64,000 bases of DNA. Origin: a virus. Shown piece after piece: positions 18,558-27,842 of this stretch (positions are counted from its first letter, which is position 1; each line of letters begins with the position of its first letter). Location: IMG/VR virus record IMGVR_UViG_3300030294_000015, positions 1-64,000 of that record; one strand, given 5' to 3'. The translations under genes and the position numbers were made by a program. The notes beneath the pieces are model-generated. The model had not been told where the DNA came from. It worked only from the letters and a program-made list of their open reading frames with translations, and did not search any database.

Positions 18558-19421
18558 TTAATCTGTTATTTCTACTCTATATCTATATAAAGCAGGATAT
18601 ATTATATCTTTATATTGAGGTATATATTGTCCTCCTTTTTCATAATAGTAATAATCTGCTACTCTTTTAATATATGATTCTTTAGCTTCTTTATAAGCAT
18701 AAAAAGCTTCCTCTGGATTTGAAAAAGTCCCTAAAAATAAATTTTTAGTCTTTGGTATACTAATTCTTAGCTCTGATATATATTTATTGCAACCATTACT
18801 ATAAAAAACACCTATAGGTAAATCACCTCTAACCTTATCACATTTTATAAACAATATATTTATTCTTTGAGGTACAAATATACATGTATCAGGACTATAT
18901 ATTTTATTATTTTTAATTAATATATCTTTATCTAAACTCATCATTTCATTTGGAAATTGATAATAATTCTGATAATACCATTCAATAAAATTTTGGAAAT
19001 TATGAAATCTTTTATCAACAGTTACTTTTATATATGTATTACATAAATTTTTAAAATTTACTGAACAACTTCGGTTTATCATTTGTAGCCAACATCTATA
19101 TATAATAGGTATATCTTTTGGTCTATAACCTTCCCCTAAATATCCTGTATTGCAACATGATAAATCATAAGGAGATTTCATACATCCTTTTAAAAATTTA
19201 TCATAAGATCTATTATATACAATATAATAATTTATCTTTCCATTTTTCATAATATTAATAATACAAACATCTATATCTATACTATTTCTATAATCTACTA
19301 TTATCATTGGAGACCCATAAAAGTTATAATTAATCTCTCCAATTCTTGGGTGGTTATTTTTATTAGGTTTATCTCTTGTCATAAATTTCTTTAATTCTAG
19401 ATCTTCTTTTTCTATAAACAT
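18558..19421 (-). CDS. AP2-domain, homing-endonuclease-type protein (paralogue 1)
   Basis: One of three paralogues (also 20065-20901 and 46957-47870). It begins with an FMTRD tag, then NNHPRIGEINYNF. The middle has the W..M..R pattern and RFHNFQNFIEWY, like phage HNH-type endonucleases of the free-standing kind. Next come YSPDTCIFVPQRINILF and an AP2-like DNA-binding segment: GVFYSN, ISELRISI, LGTFSNPEEAFYAYKEAKE. I see no complete HNH catalytic motif, so activity is uncertain. The C-terminus VEITD is shared with the paralogues. The start follows AGAGGATGA. Probably a selfish gene inserted between operons. Confidence 0.65.
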   Translation of the reverse strand: MFIEKEDLELKKFMTRDKPNKNNHPRIGEINYNFYGSPMIIVDYRNSIDIDVCIINIMKNGKINYYIVYNRSYDKFLKGCMKSPYDLSCCNTGYLGEGYRPKDIPIIYRCWLQMINRSCSVNFKNLCNTYIKVTVDKRFHNFQNFIEWYYQNYYQFPNEMMSLDKDILIKNNKIYSPDTCIFVPQRINILFIKCDKVRGDLPIGVFYSNGCNKYISELRISIPKTKNLFLGTFSNPEEAFYAYKEAKESYIKRVADYYYYEKGGQYIPQYKDIIYPALYRYRVEITD

Positions 19422-19446
19422 AATATATTCATCCTCTCTTGTAAGT

Positions 19447-20004
19447 TTATATGTCTTTAATAAATAATACAGAAGTACATTTACATTCTTTATAATAGTA
19501 TGGAAAGCATATAGGACATATTATATCTTTACTCCATATATTAGGTAAATCTTTCACTTTATTAAAATCATTATTTAAAAGCAACTTCTCTGAATTTACT
19601 TTTATTCCATTAAATAGATTAGATTGAACAGCAACTGCTATTATAAAATGATAAGAGTTATCTTTAGCAAATTTTACCACTTCATTTAACAAAGCTTGTC
19701 CATATGATTTATGTTGATATTCCTTTTTTATAATAATACCATCAATATAGATTACTTTGTCATTATTAGAAGGAATTATATTTTTTAATTTTTTATATCT
19801 CTGTATTAATTCTATATTACTAGATTCAGAAAATGTAATAAATCCTATATTCTCTTCTTCATTATCAATTAATCTACAATGTATAGAGTTATCATAATAA
19901 CAATCAGTATAATTATCTAATGATGTTTTATAATCAGCAGAAAATTCTTTATTGTCTAATTTAGAAATCCAATTTATATCATCTTTTTTCATATCTCTTA
20001 TCAT
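19447..20004 (-). CDS. GNAT-family N-acetyltransferase
   Basis: The 185-residue product has the GNAT acetyl-CoA-binding core: IYIDGIIIKKEYQHKSYGQA followed by LLNEVVKFA, the strand-loop-helix with a Q/RxxGxG/A-type pyrophosphate loop. The C-terminus carries CPICF and CKC, possibly a small metal site. The substrate cannot be told from sequence; phage GNATs may modify host proteins or small molecules. It lies between two AP2-type genes, so it may be cargo of the accessory island. The start is ATG 20004 after AAAAGGGGGTAAT. Confidence 0.7.
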   Translation of the reverse strand: MIRDMKKDDINWISKLDNKEFSADYKTSLDNYTDCYYDNSIHCRLIDNEEENIGFITFSESSNIELIQRYKKLKNIIPSNNDKVIYIDGIIIKKEYQHKSYGQALLNEVVKFAKDNSYHFIIAVAVQSNLFNGIKVNSEKLLLNNDFNKVKDLPNIWSKDIICPICFPYYYKECKCTSVLFIKDI

Positions 20005-20024
20005 TTATATTACCCCCTTTTCAT

Positions 20025-20052
20025 AGAAGAAAGATTATAATAATCCTTCTAG
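20025..20052 (-). terminator. Possible terminator after AP2-type gene
   Basis: On the minus strand TAGAAGGATTA and TAATCTTTCTTCTA form an imperfect hairpin between the two genes. The poly-T tract is weak. Confidence 0.35.
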
Positions 20053-20064
20053 AATGAAATTATA

Positions 20065-20901
20065 TTAATCTGTTATTTCTATATCATATCTCAACATTGC
20101 AGGATAAAATACATCTCTAAATTGAGGAATATTCATTCCACCTTTATTATAAAGATAATCATCTGCTACTTCTTTTATATAAGATAGTTTCCTTGCTCTA
20201 TATACATAAAATGCTTCTTCTGAAGTTTTAAATCTTTTCTTAAATTTATTTATTTCAATACAATATTTTTGACTATAATTTTCAAAATAAACTCCTATAG
20301 GTAAATTTCCTCTTAAAGCTTTACGATTGAGAAATAGTAGATTAATTCTTTCTGGTACAAAACAACATGTATCTGGACCATATATTTTATTTCCTTTAAA
20401 TATTATATCCTTATCCACACACATTTTTTCATTTGGAAATTTATAATAATTTAAATTATACCATTTGATAAAATTTTGAAAATTCTCAAACCACGGATGA
20501 AGTTTAACATCTTTATATGATGGACTTTGTATTTTAAATTCTATAGAATTAGTTCTTGTCAACATATGATTCCAAAATCTATATATTTCAGGAACATCTT
20601 TTGGTCTATATCCTTCTCCTATATAACCAATACCACATGTGGCTTTATCATACGGCGATTTAATATCTTTTCCATTTTTAAAATGATTGTACATTCTATT
20701 ACAAATATTATTATATTTTATAGTACCATCTGATAATATATTAATAATACAGACATCTATATCAGCATTATTTCTATAATCAGTTATTATCATTGGAGAA
20801 CCAGAGAATTTATAGTTGACTTCTCCAATTCTTGGATGGTTATTTTTATTTGGTTCATCTCTTGTCATAAATTTCTTTAACTTTGGGTTTTCATTTTCCA
20901 T
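20065..20901 (-). CDS. AP2-domain, homing-endonuclease-type protein (paralogue 2)
   Basis: Closely related to the 18558-19421 product. It has KKFMTRDEPNKNNHPRIG at the N-terminus, YIGEGYRPKDVPEIYRFWNH in the middle and WFENFQNFIKWYN for the endonuclease-like core. YGPDTCCFVPERINLLF follows, then an AP2-like segment starting GVYFENYSQKYCIEI, with FKTSEEAFYVYRARK. It ends IEITD. The start follows GGAAAATAAT, 13 bases after the split polymerase gene's stop, as expected for a free-standing homing gene lodged next to a conserved gene. No full HNH triad is visible. Confidence 0.65.
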   Translation of the reverse strand: MENENPKLKKFMTRDEPNKNNHPRIGEVNYKFSGSPMIITDYRNNADIDVCIINILSDGTIKYNNICNRMYNHFKNGKDIKSPYDKATCGIGYIGEGYRPKDVPEIYRFWNHMLTRTNSIEFKIQSPSYKDVKLHPWFENFQNFIKWYNLNYYKFPNEKMCVDKDIIFKGNKIYGPDTCCFVPERINLLFLNRKALRGNLPIGVYFENYSQKYCIEINKFKKRFKTSEEAFYVYRARKLSYIKEVADDYLYNKGGMNIPQFRDVFYPAMLRYDIEITD

Positions 20902-20914
20902 ATTATTTTCCTTT

Positions 20915-22656
20915 CTAAAATGAAATTATATTTGTGTAGTTGTTATGAGAATTACCTTGGTATATATCTAATGGAGCTAAAGGAAATAATGATAAAGAAC
21001 TATTAATGATTTTATTATAATCTATAAATATAGTCAAAAATTCAGGCATTGCAATATTTGTTGGAATACAAACTGACGTTATACTTCCTTTGTACATTTT
21101 ATCGGGTAATAATTCTTTTATTTTTATATATTTTTCCATAAAATAATCAGCTTTATTTTTAAAACTCAAATCATTCTTTTCTTTTGATTCTAAATATAAT
21201 TTATCAGCAGTTCTTTTTAATTTCTCTATGGTTTTTACGTTTATCAATACATCTACTAATTCTAAAGCATTACTTCCTTCCAGATCGAATCCATCCATAT
21301 TATCATCTTTAATTTTATTCCATGTATACATACCTTTAACTCCAGAAATCCTTAATGGGTCGTCATAATTTGCCAAAGCTTTTACTTTTCTAGGTTTGTA
21401 AAAATCTTTTTTACCAACTCTAAGGTTTTCATATATTTCTTTTTCAAATATTGCTAAATCTTTTAATAATTTAATTTGGTCAAATTCTGAAACATTTAAT
21501 ACATCTTCATACATTATTTGTTTTAATCTCTTTTGTGTGTATTTATTCGTAATACTTTTGGTAAGTGCCATTCCTTTATAATCCGTAAATCCATCTTTTA
21601 TCAAATTTCCTTCTTGTATTTCTTGTATAGAAGCATAATTCTTCTTTACATTTGTAAGAAGTATTGTCTTAAATAAGAATTCGTTTTTCATATTAATAAG
21701 ACATTCTTTACCCTCAGCCCATGAATGTGTATTCTTAGTATATCTTTCCATATAGTCATTTACAAAATGTGTAAGACAATAACTCATAATATTTACTATA
21801 GAATATCTTACACCTTCTTGTGGAATGATCTTTAAAGGATTAATCATCTTTTTCATTTGAATAACTTCATCATCATAGAAAGAATAATCTAAGTCATCTT
21901 CCATTCTTTCCATAAATTTAATTGGTTGCTTTAAATCATTAAACTCATCTGTTTCTAATCTTTCCATTAAATCTATAGGGGTGTGCTTTATCTTTAAATC
22001 TATTCCTTCTATTTTATTTAATACATAACGATAGAATGGATCTAAACTCAAAATATCGCTATCCGTGTCTGTGAGAGCTACAACTGAACGAATCATATTA
22101 TTATATTTATCTATTCTATTAAATATTTGATGATTATAATAGATATATTCATGTAATAATGTTTCAAAATATCCTAATTCTTCTTCAACTTCATGAGGAC
22201 ATTCATTTGGGTCCATAAATGGTTTATCTAATTTTTTAAGTACTTTAATCATAGATTCATTTACATGATTATTTTCTAAGAATTCATATAAATTATTTTT
22301 ATAGTATATTCTATTTACATTATCTGGTGATAATCCACATATTATATTATAAATTATATCCATATCTTTTTTATCGGGAATATAATTAAATCCACATGTA
22401 GAAATTATTTTAGCGAAACAATCATCTACAGATACATTACAATCTAATATATTATTATCATTAAATATTCTATCTGGAATTTCTTTTATTATATTATGTA
22501 TAAATTCTACTATTTCATTTAAACATTCAAATTTTGCATTATTAGCTAAGAATGATTCAAAGAATAATCCTGCTGAAGATATACATGATCTTGCTTGAGT
22601 TGTGATAGATGGAGCTACATGTAAATTGTATAGAATACAACTATATTGCCCTAAAC
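20915..22656 (-). CDS. Family B DNA polymerase, C-terminal part, exon 2 (motif C, thumb)
   Basis: After removal of the intron 22657-24398, this exon continues exon 1 in frame (442 + 1742 bases; 727 residues in total). It opens with LGQYSCILYN and PSITTQARSCISSAG, the helix following motif B, which lies upstream of the first ATG in this frame, so a standard ORF call at 22363 misses it. Motif C, the catalytic metal site, is ALTDTDSDIL. Downstream, KPRKVKALANYDDPL with GVKG corresponds to the thumb/KKRY region that binds template-primer. The partner half with exonuclease and motif A is at 740-2785 on the other strand. Confidence 0.85.
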
Positions 22657-24398
22657 CGCTACATTCAATAAGTTTGTTAAACTTATCAGTTTTATTATAA
22701 ACTTCCCTACTGTTAAGTAGGTGGCTAGACTATATCATTTACCTATACAACTTTATTTCTAATCTTATATAGGCAACCTACCACTTCGATTTAAGGAGGC
22801 ATTATATCATTATTACTGAAAACCTCCACCTCAATAACTTAGGCTCTACTCTACTTGCTTTGTATTATTAAAGGTATTTAATTGTTTTTCTTTATATCCT
22901 TTTACTATTTTCTTGAAACTATTTCCTCTACATATTTCTCTTATAGCTTCATTTAAATTTTTATTTTTAAAGTCCAAATTCAATATATCCATTATTTCTT
23001 TTGTATTTTTTCTTTCAATGAAATGTAATTCACAAATTTGTTTAACAATGTCATTATCGAAATACTTAGATTTATCATTTAATTCTGGAAAATTGTAATC
23101 TTTAACAACATTCTTCCATTTAGATTTTCTAAGAATATGTGTAACTCTATCCCTAACTACTCTATCATTATAATCTAATTCCAATTCATTCATTATTTCT
23201 TTACATGATTTTGATTGCATTCTGAGTTCACATATATCTCTTACTATTTTTTCTGTGAATTTTTGCCCATATTTCAAATTTTCATATGGAGGAAAAATAT
23301 AATCTTTAGATATCTCTATCCATGTTTCTCTATTTATTATATGATTTACTCTTCCTTTAGTCGATTCATAATCCCAACCAAGTCTTTCACATATTTCTTT
23401 TGGAGTTAACATGTTTGTTCTCATTTCACAAATTTGTATTACTATATCTTCATCTATTTTTTGTGAATATTTTTCACTTTCTAATGGTGGCATATCATAA
23501 TTACATGTAATATAATTATATATTTCTCCTAATATAATTCTTCTTACTCGCATTCTTTCAGTTTCACTATATTCTAATCCTAATTCTTTTATTATTTCAT
23601 GTATTTGTAAACCTTGTTCTCTTAATTTACATATTGCATTTACTTGAACTTCTGTATATGCTTTATCATTATTTAAAATATTTTCATGTTGCATATTTAA
23701 AGCTCTAGTAGTCCATTCTAAATTAAATAAATAATTATCTAATTTATCCCCATATATATGATTAACATGTAAATCATTCATATTTAAGCAAGGTCTAAAA
23801 GTCATCATAATCAATCTATGTACCAATACATAATAAGATTGGTTATTAATACGTAATACTACTCTATAATAACCACTATTTATAATAGTAGAAATAATAA
23901 ATTGATTTCTTAAATTAGAATATACTCTTCCATGAGTACTTACACTATATTCATTATAATATAAACCATTAATATTCACATATGACCATTTTTCTGGATA
24001 TATTGGGCTTTGATATATTCTTGGATCTGTATAAAATGTAGGTGTATAATCTTCATCCATTCTATACATAAATTTTCTTAATATAAAAATCATACCTTTC
24101 AATTTATATTTACCTTTTAATAATACCTTATTTTTAACTAGACATATCTCTATGTAAACTAGTATATAGCTTTCGATAGTCGTTGAACATTAATTTCTTA
24201 ATGCTGCTGATTACTCCTTGTTAATAACACTTAGCACCTATATAATAGGCTTTTATTTCAGCATATGTCAGGTTCATACATTATTTCTACTTTCGTTACC
24301 ATTTCTTATTAATTATGGTTTATGAACTTTTGTGAGCTTCCCAGCAATTCAATAGGTTATTCATTTTTATGTTACCATAAAAAGGGGCAGGAAAGTTT
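22657..24398 (-). ncRNA. Group I intron in DNA polymerase, with HNH endonuclease ORF
   Basis: The 1742-nt intron begins AAACTTTCC after exon ..TACGGGT and ends ..TGTAGCG before exon GTTTAGGG, obeying the U/G rule for 5' and 3' ends. Splicing gives NSLYG-C-LGQYS, restoring motif B. GGGU of the exon pairs with GCCC in the intron (P1). Core elements are visible: P (AATTGCTGGGAAGC), Q (GTAATCAGCAGC), R (GTTCAACGACTATCG) and S (GATATAGTCT). The core is nearly identical to introns at 53115 and 60367, pointing to spread within this genome. The ORF occupies 22846-24102; the flanks 22657-22845 and 24103-24398 are ribozyme. Confidence 0.85.
22846..24102 (-). CDS. HNH homing endonuclease (NUMOD4-HNH plus four HTH-like repeats)
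   Basis: Intron-encoded. NUMOD4-like start: PEKWSYVNINGLYYNEYSVS and THGRVYSN. HNH core: VHRLIMMTFRP, VNHIYGDKLDN, LEWTTRALNMQHEN. Four tandem units of about 60 residues follow, each with a helix-turn-helix-like sequence (for example VIQICEMRTNMLTPKEICER and VRDICELRMQSKSCKEIMNE) ending W/Y-x-x-I/V-x-K-x-Y. They probably read an extended target spanning the intron-less polymerase gene. The start is TTG 24102 or ATG 24093; the FMYR tag sits near the N-terminus. Its 3' end overlaps conserved intron core sequence. Role: copy the intron into intron-less polymerase alleles. Confidence 0.8.
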   Translation of the reverse strand: MKGMIFILRKFMYRMDEDYTPTFYTDPRIYQSPIYPEKWSYVNINGLYYNEYSVSTHGRVYSNLRNQFIISTIINSGYYRVVLRINNQSYYVLVHRLIMMTFRPCLNMNDLHVNHIYGDKLDNYLFNLEWTTRALNMQHENILNNDKAYTEVQVNAICKLREQGLQIHEIIKELGLEYSETERMRVRRIILGEIYNYITCNYDMPPLESEKYSQKIDEDIVIQICEMRTNMLTPKEICERLGWDYESTKGRVNHIINRETWIEISKDYIFPPYENLKYGQKFTEKIVRDICELRMQSKSCKEIMNELELDYNDRVVRDRVTHILRKSKWKNVVKDYNFPELNDKSKYFDNDIVKQICELHFIERKNTKEIMDILNLDFKNKNLNEAIREICRGNSFKKIVKGYKEKQLNTFNNTKQVE

Positions 24399-24840
24399 AC
24401 CCGTATAAAGAATTCGTGTCGATCTTATATAGTAATTGTAACAAATTATATTTTTCAAAATCTTCACTTCCCTTAGGAAATTTAAACATCATCTTCTTAG
24501 CTTTCTTTCTGTTATCAAGATAAGAACTTATAAGATTAATTAATGGATTTCTCATTTCTGAATGACGTTTAAACATTACACCTGAAGCACAGAGAATGGG
24601 TTGCCTGTTTATTATATATTCTATTGTATCTAATAGAGTAGTATTTATTGTCTTCTCATTATAATTATTATATAATTTTGCTTGAGGATTTTGGAATCTA
24701 GTTTCTATAGATTGATTTACAGCTTTCTCTAAATCCATTTTATTTAATCCTGGAAAGTTTAAAGGAAGCATATCCATTACTACCTCTTTATATTGTTTGA
24801 TAATTTGCTTGTCTTGTAATTCTGTAATACTACAAGCCAT
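24399..24840 (-). CDS. Family B DNA polymerase, C-terminal part, exon 1 (fingers, motif B)
   Basis: This exon encodes 147 codons plus one base. The fingers/motif B region is unmistakable: CASGVMFKR, NRKKAKKMMFKFPKG, then YNLLQLLYKIDTNSLYG, equivalent to KxxxNSxYG, which binds incoming dNTP. The unspliced frame runs into a stop two bases into the intron. The start is ATG 24840 after AAAAGGAGTGTGATTAT, 138 bases from the divergent gene at 24979. It begins directly after the point where the plus-strand half ends functionally, so the split lies between motifs A and B. Confidence 0.85.
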
Positions 24841-24978
24841 ATAATCACACTCCTTTTAATTATTACTTGAAAGTTTTGGTCATATTAATTTCTAATTATT
24901 CTCTTAAATCTTGATATAGGTAACATTTAAATAAATTAAATATATTGATTATCAATGAATTAGAAGGAGGAAATTCTC
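24841..24978. promoter_or_regulatory. Divergent intergenic control region
   Basis: The 138-base gap separates the minus-strand polymerase gene from the plus-strand gene at 24979, so it must hold two outward promoters. It is A/T-rich (TTGATATAGG, TAAATATATTG), but I cannot identify individual promoter boxes and see no match to the two-part motif found elsewhere. AGAAGGAGGAAATTCTC at its right end is the ribosome-binding site of the next gene. Confidence 0.4.
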
Positions 24979-25464
24979 ATGGGAAGATACAATACAACTT
25001 TACCATCACTAAACACAATTCAAGAAAACTCTGCTTCATTTGAAGAAGAATATAACTCACAAGCAATTGACGAAAATATGTCCTTGTCAGAAGAAGGTTG
25101 GAAAGAATTAAATGAATCCTACTACTGCAATGAACTTTGTCATTTAACACAAGGTAGAATAGAACAATTCTTAGAATCTACTGAGTGTCAATTAATGCTT
25201 GAAAAATCATTAATTGGTAAGAAAACTATGATTAAATTATCAAAAATGGATGACTTAGAGAGACGTATAGGTATGGCTGCTATACAATTAGCTAAAGAAC
25301 ATAATGATCCTTTATATGAGAAGCTTAAACTCAATAGAATCAAAGAAAGACAATTATTAGGAGCTATCAATAAAAGATATGTAAATCCTGCTAGTAAAGT
25401 AGCAAAGGTTCAACAAAAAGAACATATTCAAAATAAAATTCCAATTGGTTATGCAAGACCATAA
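24979..25464 (+). CDS. Hypothetical, probably abundant protein, 161 aa
   Basis: A very strong site (AGAAGGAGGAAATTCTC) and codon use with more C-ending codons than the neighbours suggest high expression, as for virion proteins. The product is helical and highly charged; the C-terminal third is basic. It is likely nucleic-acid-associated or structural. No family is recognised. Confidence 0.65.
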   Translation: MGRYNTTLPSLNTIQENSASFEEEYNSQAIDENMSLSEEGWKELNESYYCNELCHLTQGRIEQFLESTECQLMLEKSLIGKKTMIKLSKMDDLERRIGMAAIQLAKEHNDPLYEKLKLNRIKERQLLGAINKRYVNPASKVAKVQQKEHIQNKIPIGYARP

Positions 25465-25524
25465 TATAATTAATTATGATAGTACTTATTATAGTACTAT
25501 CATATTTTACGAATTAATATTTAA

Positions 25525-25541
25525 AATAATTATATATTATA
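25525..25541 (+). promoter_or_regulatory. Promoter-like core, one mismatch to the phage consensus
   Basis: AATAATTATATATTATA matches the last 13 bases of the TATAATTGTATATTATA core except G to A. TTTTACGAATT upstream partly matches the GTAAAA box. It stands 48 bases before the 25589 start. Confidence 0.35.
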
Positions 25542-25588
25542 TATATGATAACAAGATAATGAATATTTTAAGGAGGATGAATTTTATT

Positions 25589-27079
25589 ATGGACGAGATA
25601 AATTACTTAAATGAAAAATTATCATCAGATGAAAGGAAAGTGATATATAAATCTGCTTCTCCAAAATACTCTCCAAAAGAAGAAATGGGAAAATTACAGG
25701 AGGAAGAAGAATTATTAAAAAGAAAAATATACTTTGATGTAATGGATTGTATATTAGGTATATGTAAAGAAGATGATAAATCTAATGTAATAGATCAAAT
25801 GATAATGTATTATAAAACAAATATAAATAAAAGTAAAAATAGTTTGAAAAATTTATTAGAAAAAAATAAATGTATAGTATATGAAAATACACCAGACATA
25901 ATGAAAGAAATGTTGTTAGAGAAATATACAGGAAAAGATTCACATAAAAAAGAATATATATTTTATCCTAAAGAAGATGAACTTAACAAACTTAAAGCAA
26001 AATATTGGTTAGATGATGTAGATGAAATACTTGAGTTATTAAAAAATAATAAAATATCTGAAGAAAAACATGTTGGATATATAGGACATCCATCATTAAA
26101 TAAAAAATTTGAAGGATTCATGAAAGAAGAATTATGTAATATTGATTCTCTTCATGATATAAGTGGAGTTCAATTTAAAGGTGCTATGGTAGGAAACCCA
26201 ATTACAGGAGAATATTCATATATTAATAATGAAAAACCTGATTTGTCTAGTATAGAATTTGATTATAATCAATTATATAATGGTGGTAACCTTCCAATAA
26301 TTTATGCAAGATTCCCTGAATTTATGAATGATACTTCGTATAATATTAAAGAAGATGAATCGCAAAGTTCATTTTCTAAATGCCATAAATTATGGTTAAA
26401 AGGAGTAAGAAACCCTATATATGATTTTGATAATACTTCAATGTATTCCAAAGTCCAAATATCATATAATGTGTTACATAATAATGTACATATATCATTA
26501 AAACCAAAACAAATAGTATTTATGATATATGGTGATTTGATATTTAAAATTTCAGGAAATAATAAAATAGATTTTGAATGTACTACAGGTAATCTAGATA
26601 TAAATGGAGTTTATTATAAAACATTTGATTATTTCTTTATAACTCAACCACAACTTAATAGACCAAGACAAACTGCTGTAATTACATATGAACAATATAG
26701 ATTACTAAGAAAATCTACAAAAGAATTGTTTCCGTCTATAGAGACTTTTGGTAGAGGATTTATTAAAGATATAAATGATTCTATATCTTGTGTATATAAA
26801 CATGCTATGAATAATGAAGTTTATTTATATACATATAATCATAGTAATTATAATAAACCAGAAGATGTTATTACTATAGATTCTTTAAGAGATATGTGTC
26901 CTAAAATTACGTATGGAATGAATAATGATTCACCTTTTGTAAGAAAAGGTGATGGTACTTATAGAATTAAAAGATTAGACGAAATAGTTCATGATGAGCT
27001 AAATAGAAAAGATTATAATGCTGATAGAATAATAGAGTCAAAACAAAAGAAACCAATATATTCAAAGAGAAGATGTTAA
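25589..27079 (+). CDS. Unknown protein, 496 aa
   Basis: ATG 25589 follows TAAGGAGGATGAATTTTAT; the 48 codons open upstream contain the promoter-like site and do not look coding. The N-terminal 150 residues are helical and charged. The rest is mixed, with a beta-rich middle (QISYNVLHNNVHISLKPKQI, VFMIYGDLIF). The C-terminus is basic. It lies just upstream of the beta' C-terminal gene in one operon, so a transcription-related or virion role is possible, but no motif was found. Confidence 0.65.
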   Translation: MDEINYLNEKLSSDERKVIYKSASPKYSPKEEMGKLQEEEELLKRKIYFDVMDCILGICKEDDKSNVIDQMIMYYKTNINKSKNSLKNLLEKNKCIVYENTPDIMKEMLLEKYTGKDSHKKEYIFYPKEDELNKLKAKYWLDDVDEILELLKNNKISEEKHVGYIGHPSLNKKFEGFMKEELCNIDSLHDISGVQFKGAMVGNPITGEYSYINNEKPDLSSIEFDYNQLYNGGNLPIIYARFPEFMNDTSYNIKEDESQSSFSKCHKLWLKGVRNPIYDFDNTSMYSKVQISYNVLHNNVHISLKPKQIVFMIYGDLIFKISGNNKIDFECTTGNLDINGVYYKTFDYFFITQPQLNRPRQTAVITYEQYRLLRKSTKELFPSIETFGRGFIKDINDSISCVYKHAMNNEVYLYTYNHSNYNKPEDVITIDSLRDMCPKITYGMNNDSPFVRKGDGTYRIKRLDEIVHDELNRKDYNADRIIESKQKKPIYSKRRC

Positions 27080-27312
27080 TGATGTCTATATTATCAGATG
27101 ATGAACAATCATACTCAACATTTATACCATATGAAGAAATAGAAGTTATACCTTCTTTTACTAGTATAAGAAATAGATTGTCTGATAAGGAAATAAAAAG
27201 ACTAATACTTGAAAAATATAAATCTAGATTTGGACCTGATTTTAACCAAGATAAAAGAATATTTGAAAATGAACCTATATCATTAGAAATTAAATTAGAG
27301 GAGAATAAATAA
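27079..27312 (+). CDS. Small acidic protein, about 77 aa
   Basis: The ATG at 27079 overlaps the previous stop (TAATG), a translational-coupling arrangement. It is charged, with FIPYEEIEVIPSFTS and LEKYKSRFGPDFNQD. No family is recognised. The next gene starts 2 bases after its stop. Confidence 0.55.
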   Translation: MMSILSDDEQSYSTFIPYEEIEVIPSFTSIRNRLSDKEIKRLILEKYKSRFGPDFNQDKRIFENEPISLEIKLEENK

Positions 27313-27313
27313 T

Positions 27314-27805
27314 ATGAATGATTTAAAAGTAAAATATTATAAAGTAAAAGCTACAGAAGAAAAACATAAAGAATTAATGAATCAGAATACTATAAATTCT
27401 AATATAGATTCTATGGTTATATTTGATAAGGTCGAATGTGATGGGGATATAGATATACTTAGAGGTTTATATTCATCTTGTATACAAAGAGAAGCTGAAA
27501 GAAATTTTGATGAAGAATTAAATAAAGAAGAACAATTTGAGTATTATAATTTTATAAATGATACATTGGATAATTTAGAACCAATATTACATGACAGATG
27601 GTATTGTCATAATATAAAAGGAAATAAAGATATAGAAAGAGAAAAATCAGAAGTTGGGTTTGTTGCTTTAGATTTAATAAATAATGAAAATATTGATAGA
27701 GATCAAACAATAAAAATTAGATCATGGACAGATGGTATAGAAGAGATTAAACCTATTTCTAATATGTCAAACATAGAAGGCGGTTTATCAATTATAATTG
27801 AATAA
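27314..27805 (+). CDS. Hypothetical protein, 163 aa
   Basis: The start follows AGAGGAGAATAAAT. The sequence is acidic, mainly helical in the first 100 residues. No family is recognised. It precedes the beta' C-terminal gene, from which it is separated by a promoter-like element. Confidence 0.6.
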   Translation: MNDLKVKYYKVKATEEKHKELMNQNTINSNIDSMVIFDKVECDGDIDILRGLYSSCIQREAERNFDEELNKEEQFEYYNFINDTLDNLEPILHDRWYCHNIKGNKDIEREKSEVGFVALDLINNENIDRDQTIKIRSWTDGIEEIKPISNMSNIEGGLSIIIE

Positions 27806-27809
27806 TTTA

Positions 27810-27826
27810 TATAATTGTATATTATA
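27810..27826 (+). promoter_or_regulatory. Promoter core before the RNA polymerase beta' C-terminal gene
   Basis: TATAATTGTATATTATA is identical to the cores at 30317 and 36093. The GTAAAA box is not seen nine bases upstream. It ends 17 bases before ATG 27843, so any leader would be very short. Confidence 0.5.
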
Positions 27827-27842
27827 TATTTGAGGTGATGGA

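Noticed and set aside
740-24840. Split intein as the explanation for the two polymerase parts
   Set aside because: Neither end shows intein blocks (no N-terminal Cys/Ser block or C-terminal HN-Cys/Ser/Thr). The parts look like two free chains.
25445-25588. N-terminal extension of the 25589 gene
   Set aside because: The stretch is hydrophobic low-complexity and holds a promoter-like element; the strong ribosome-binding site is before ATG 25589.
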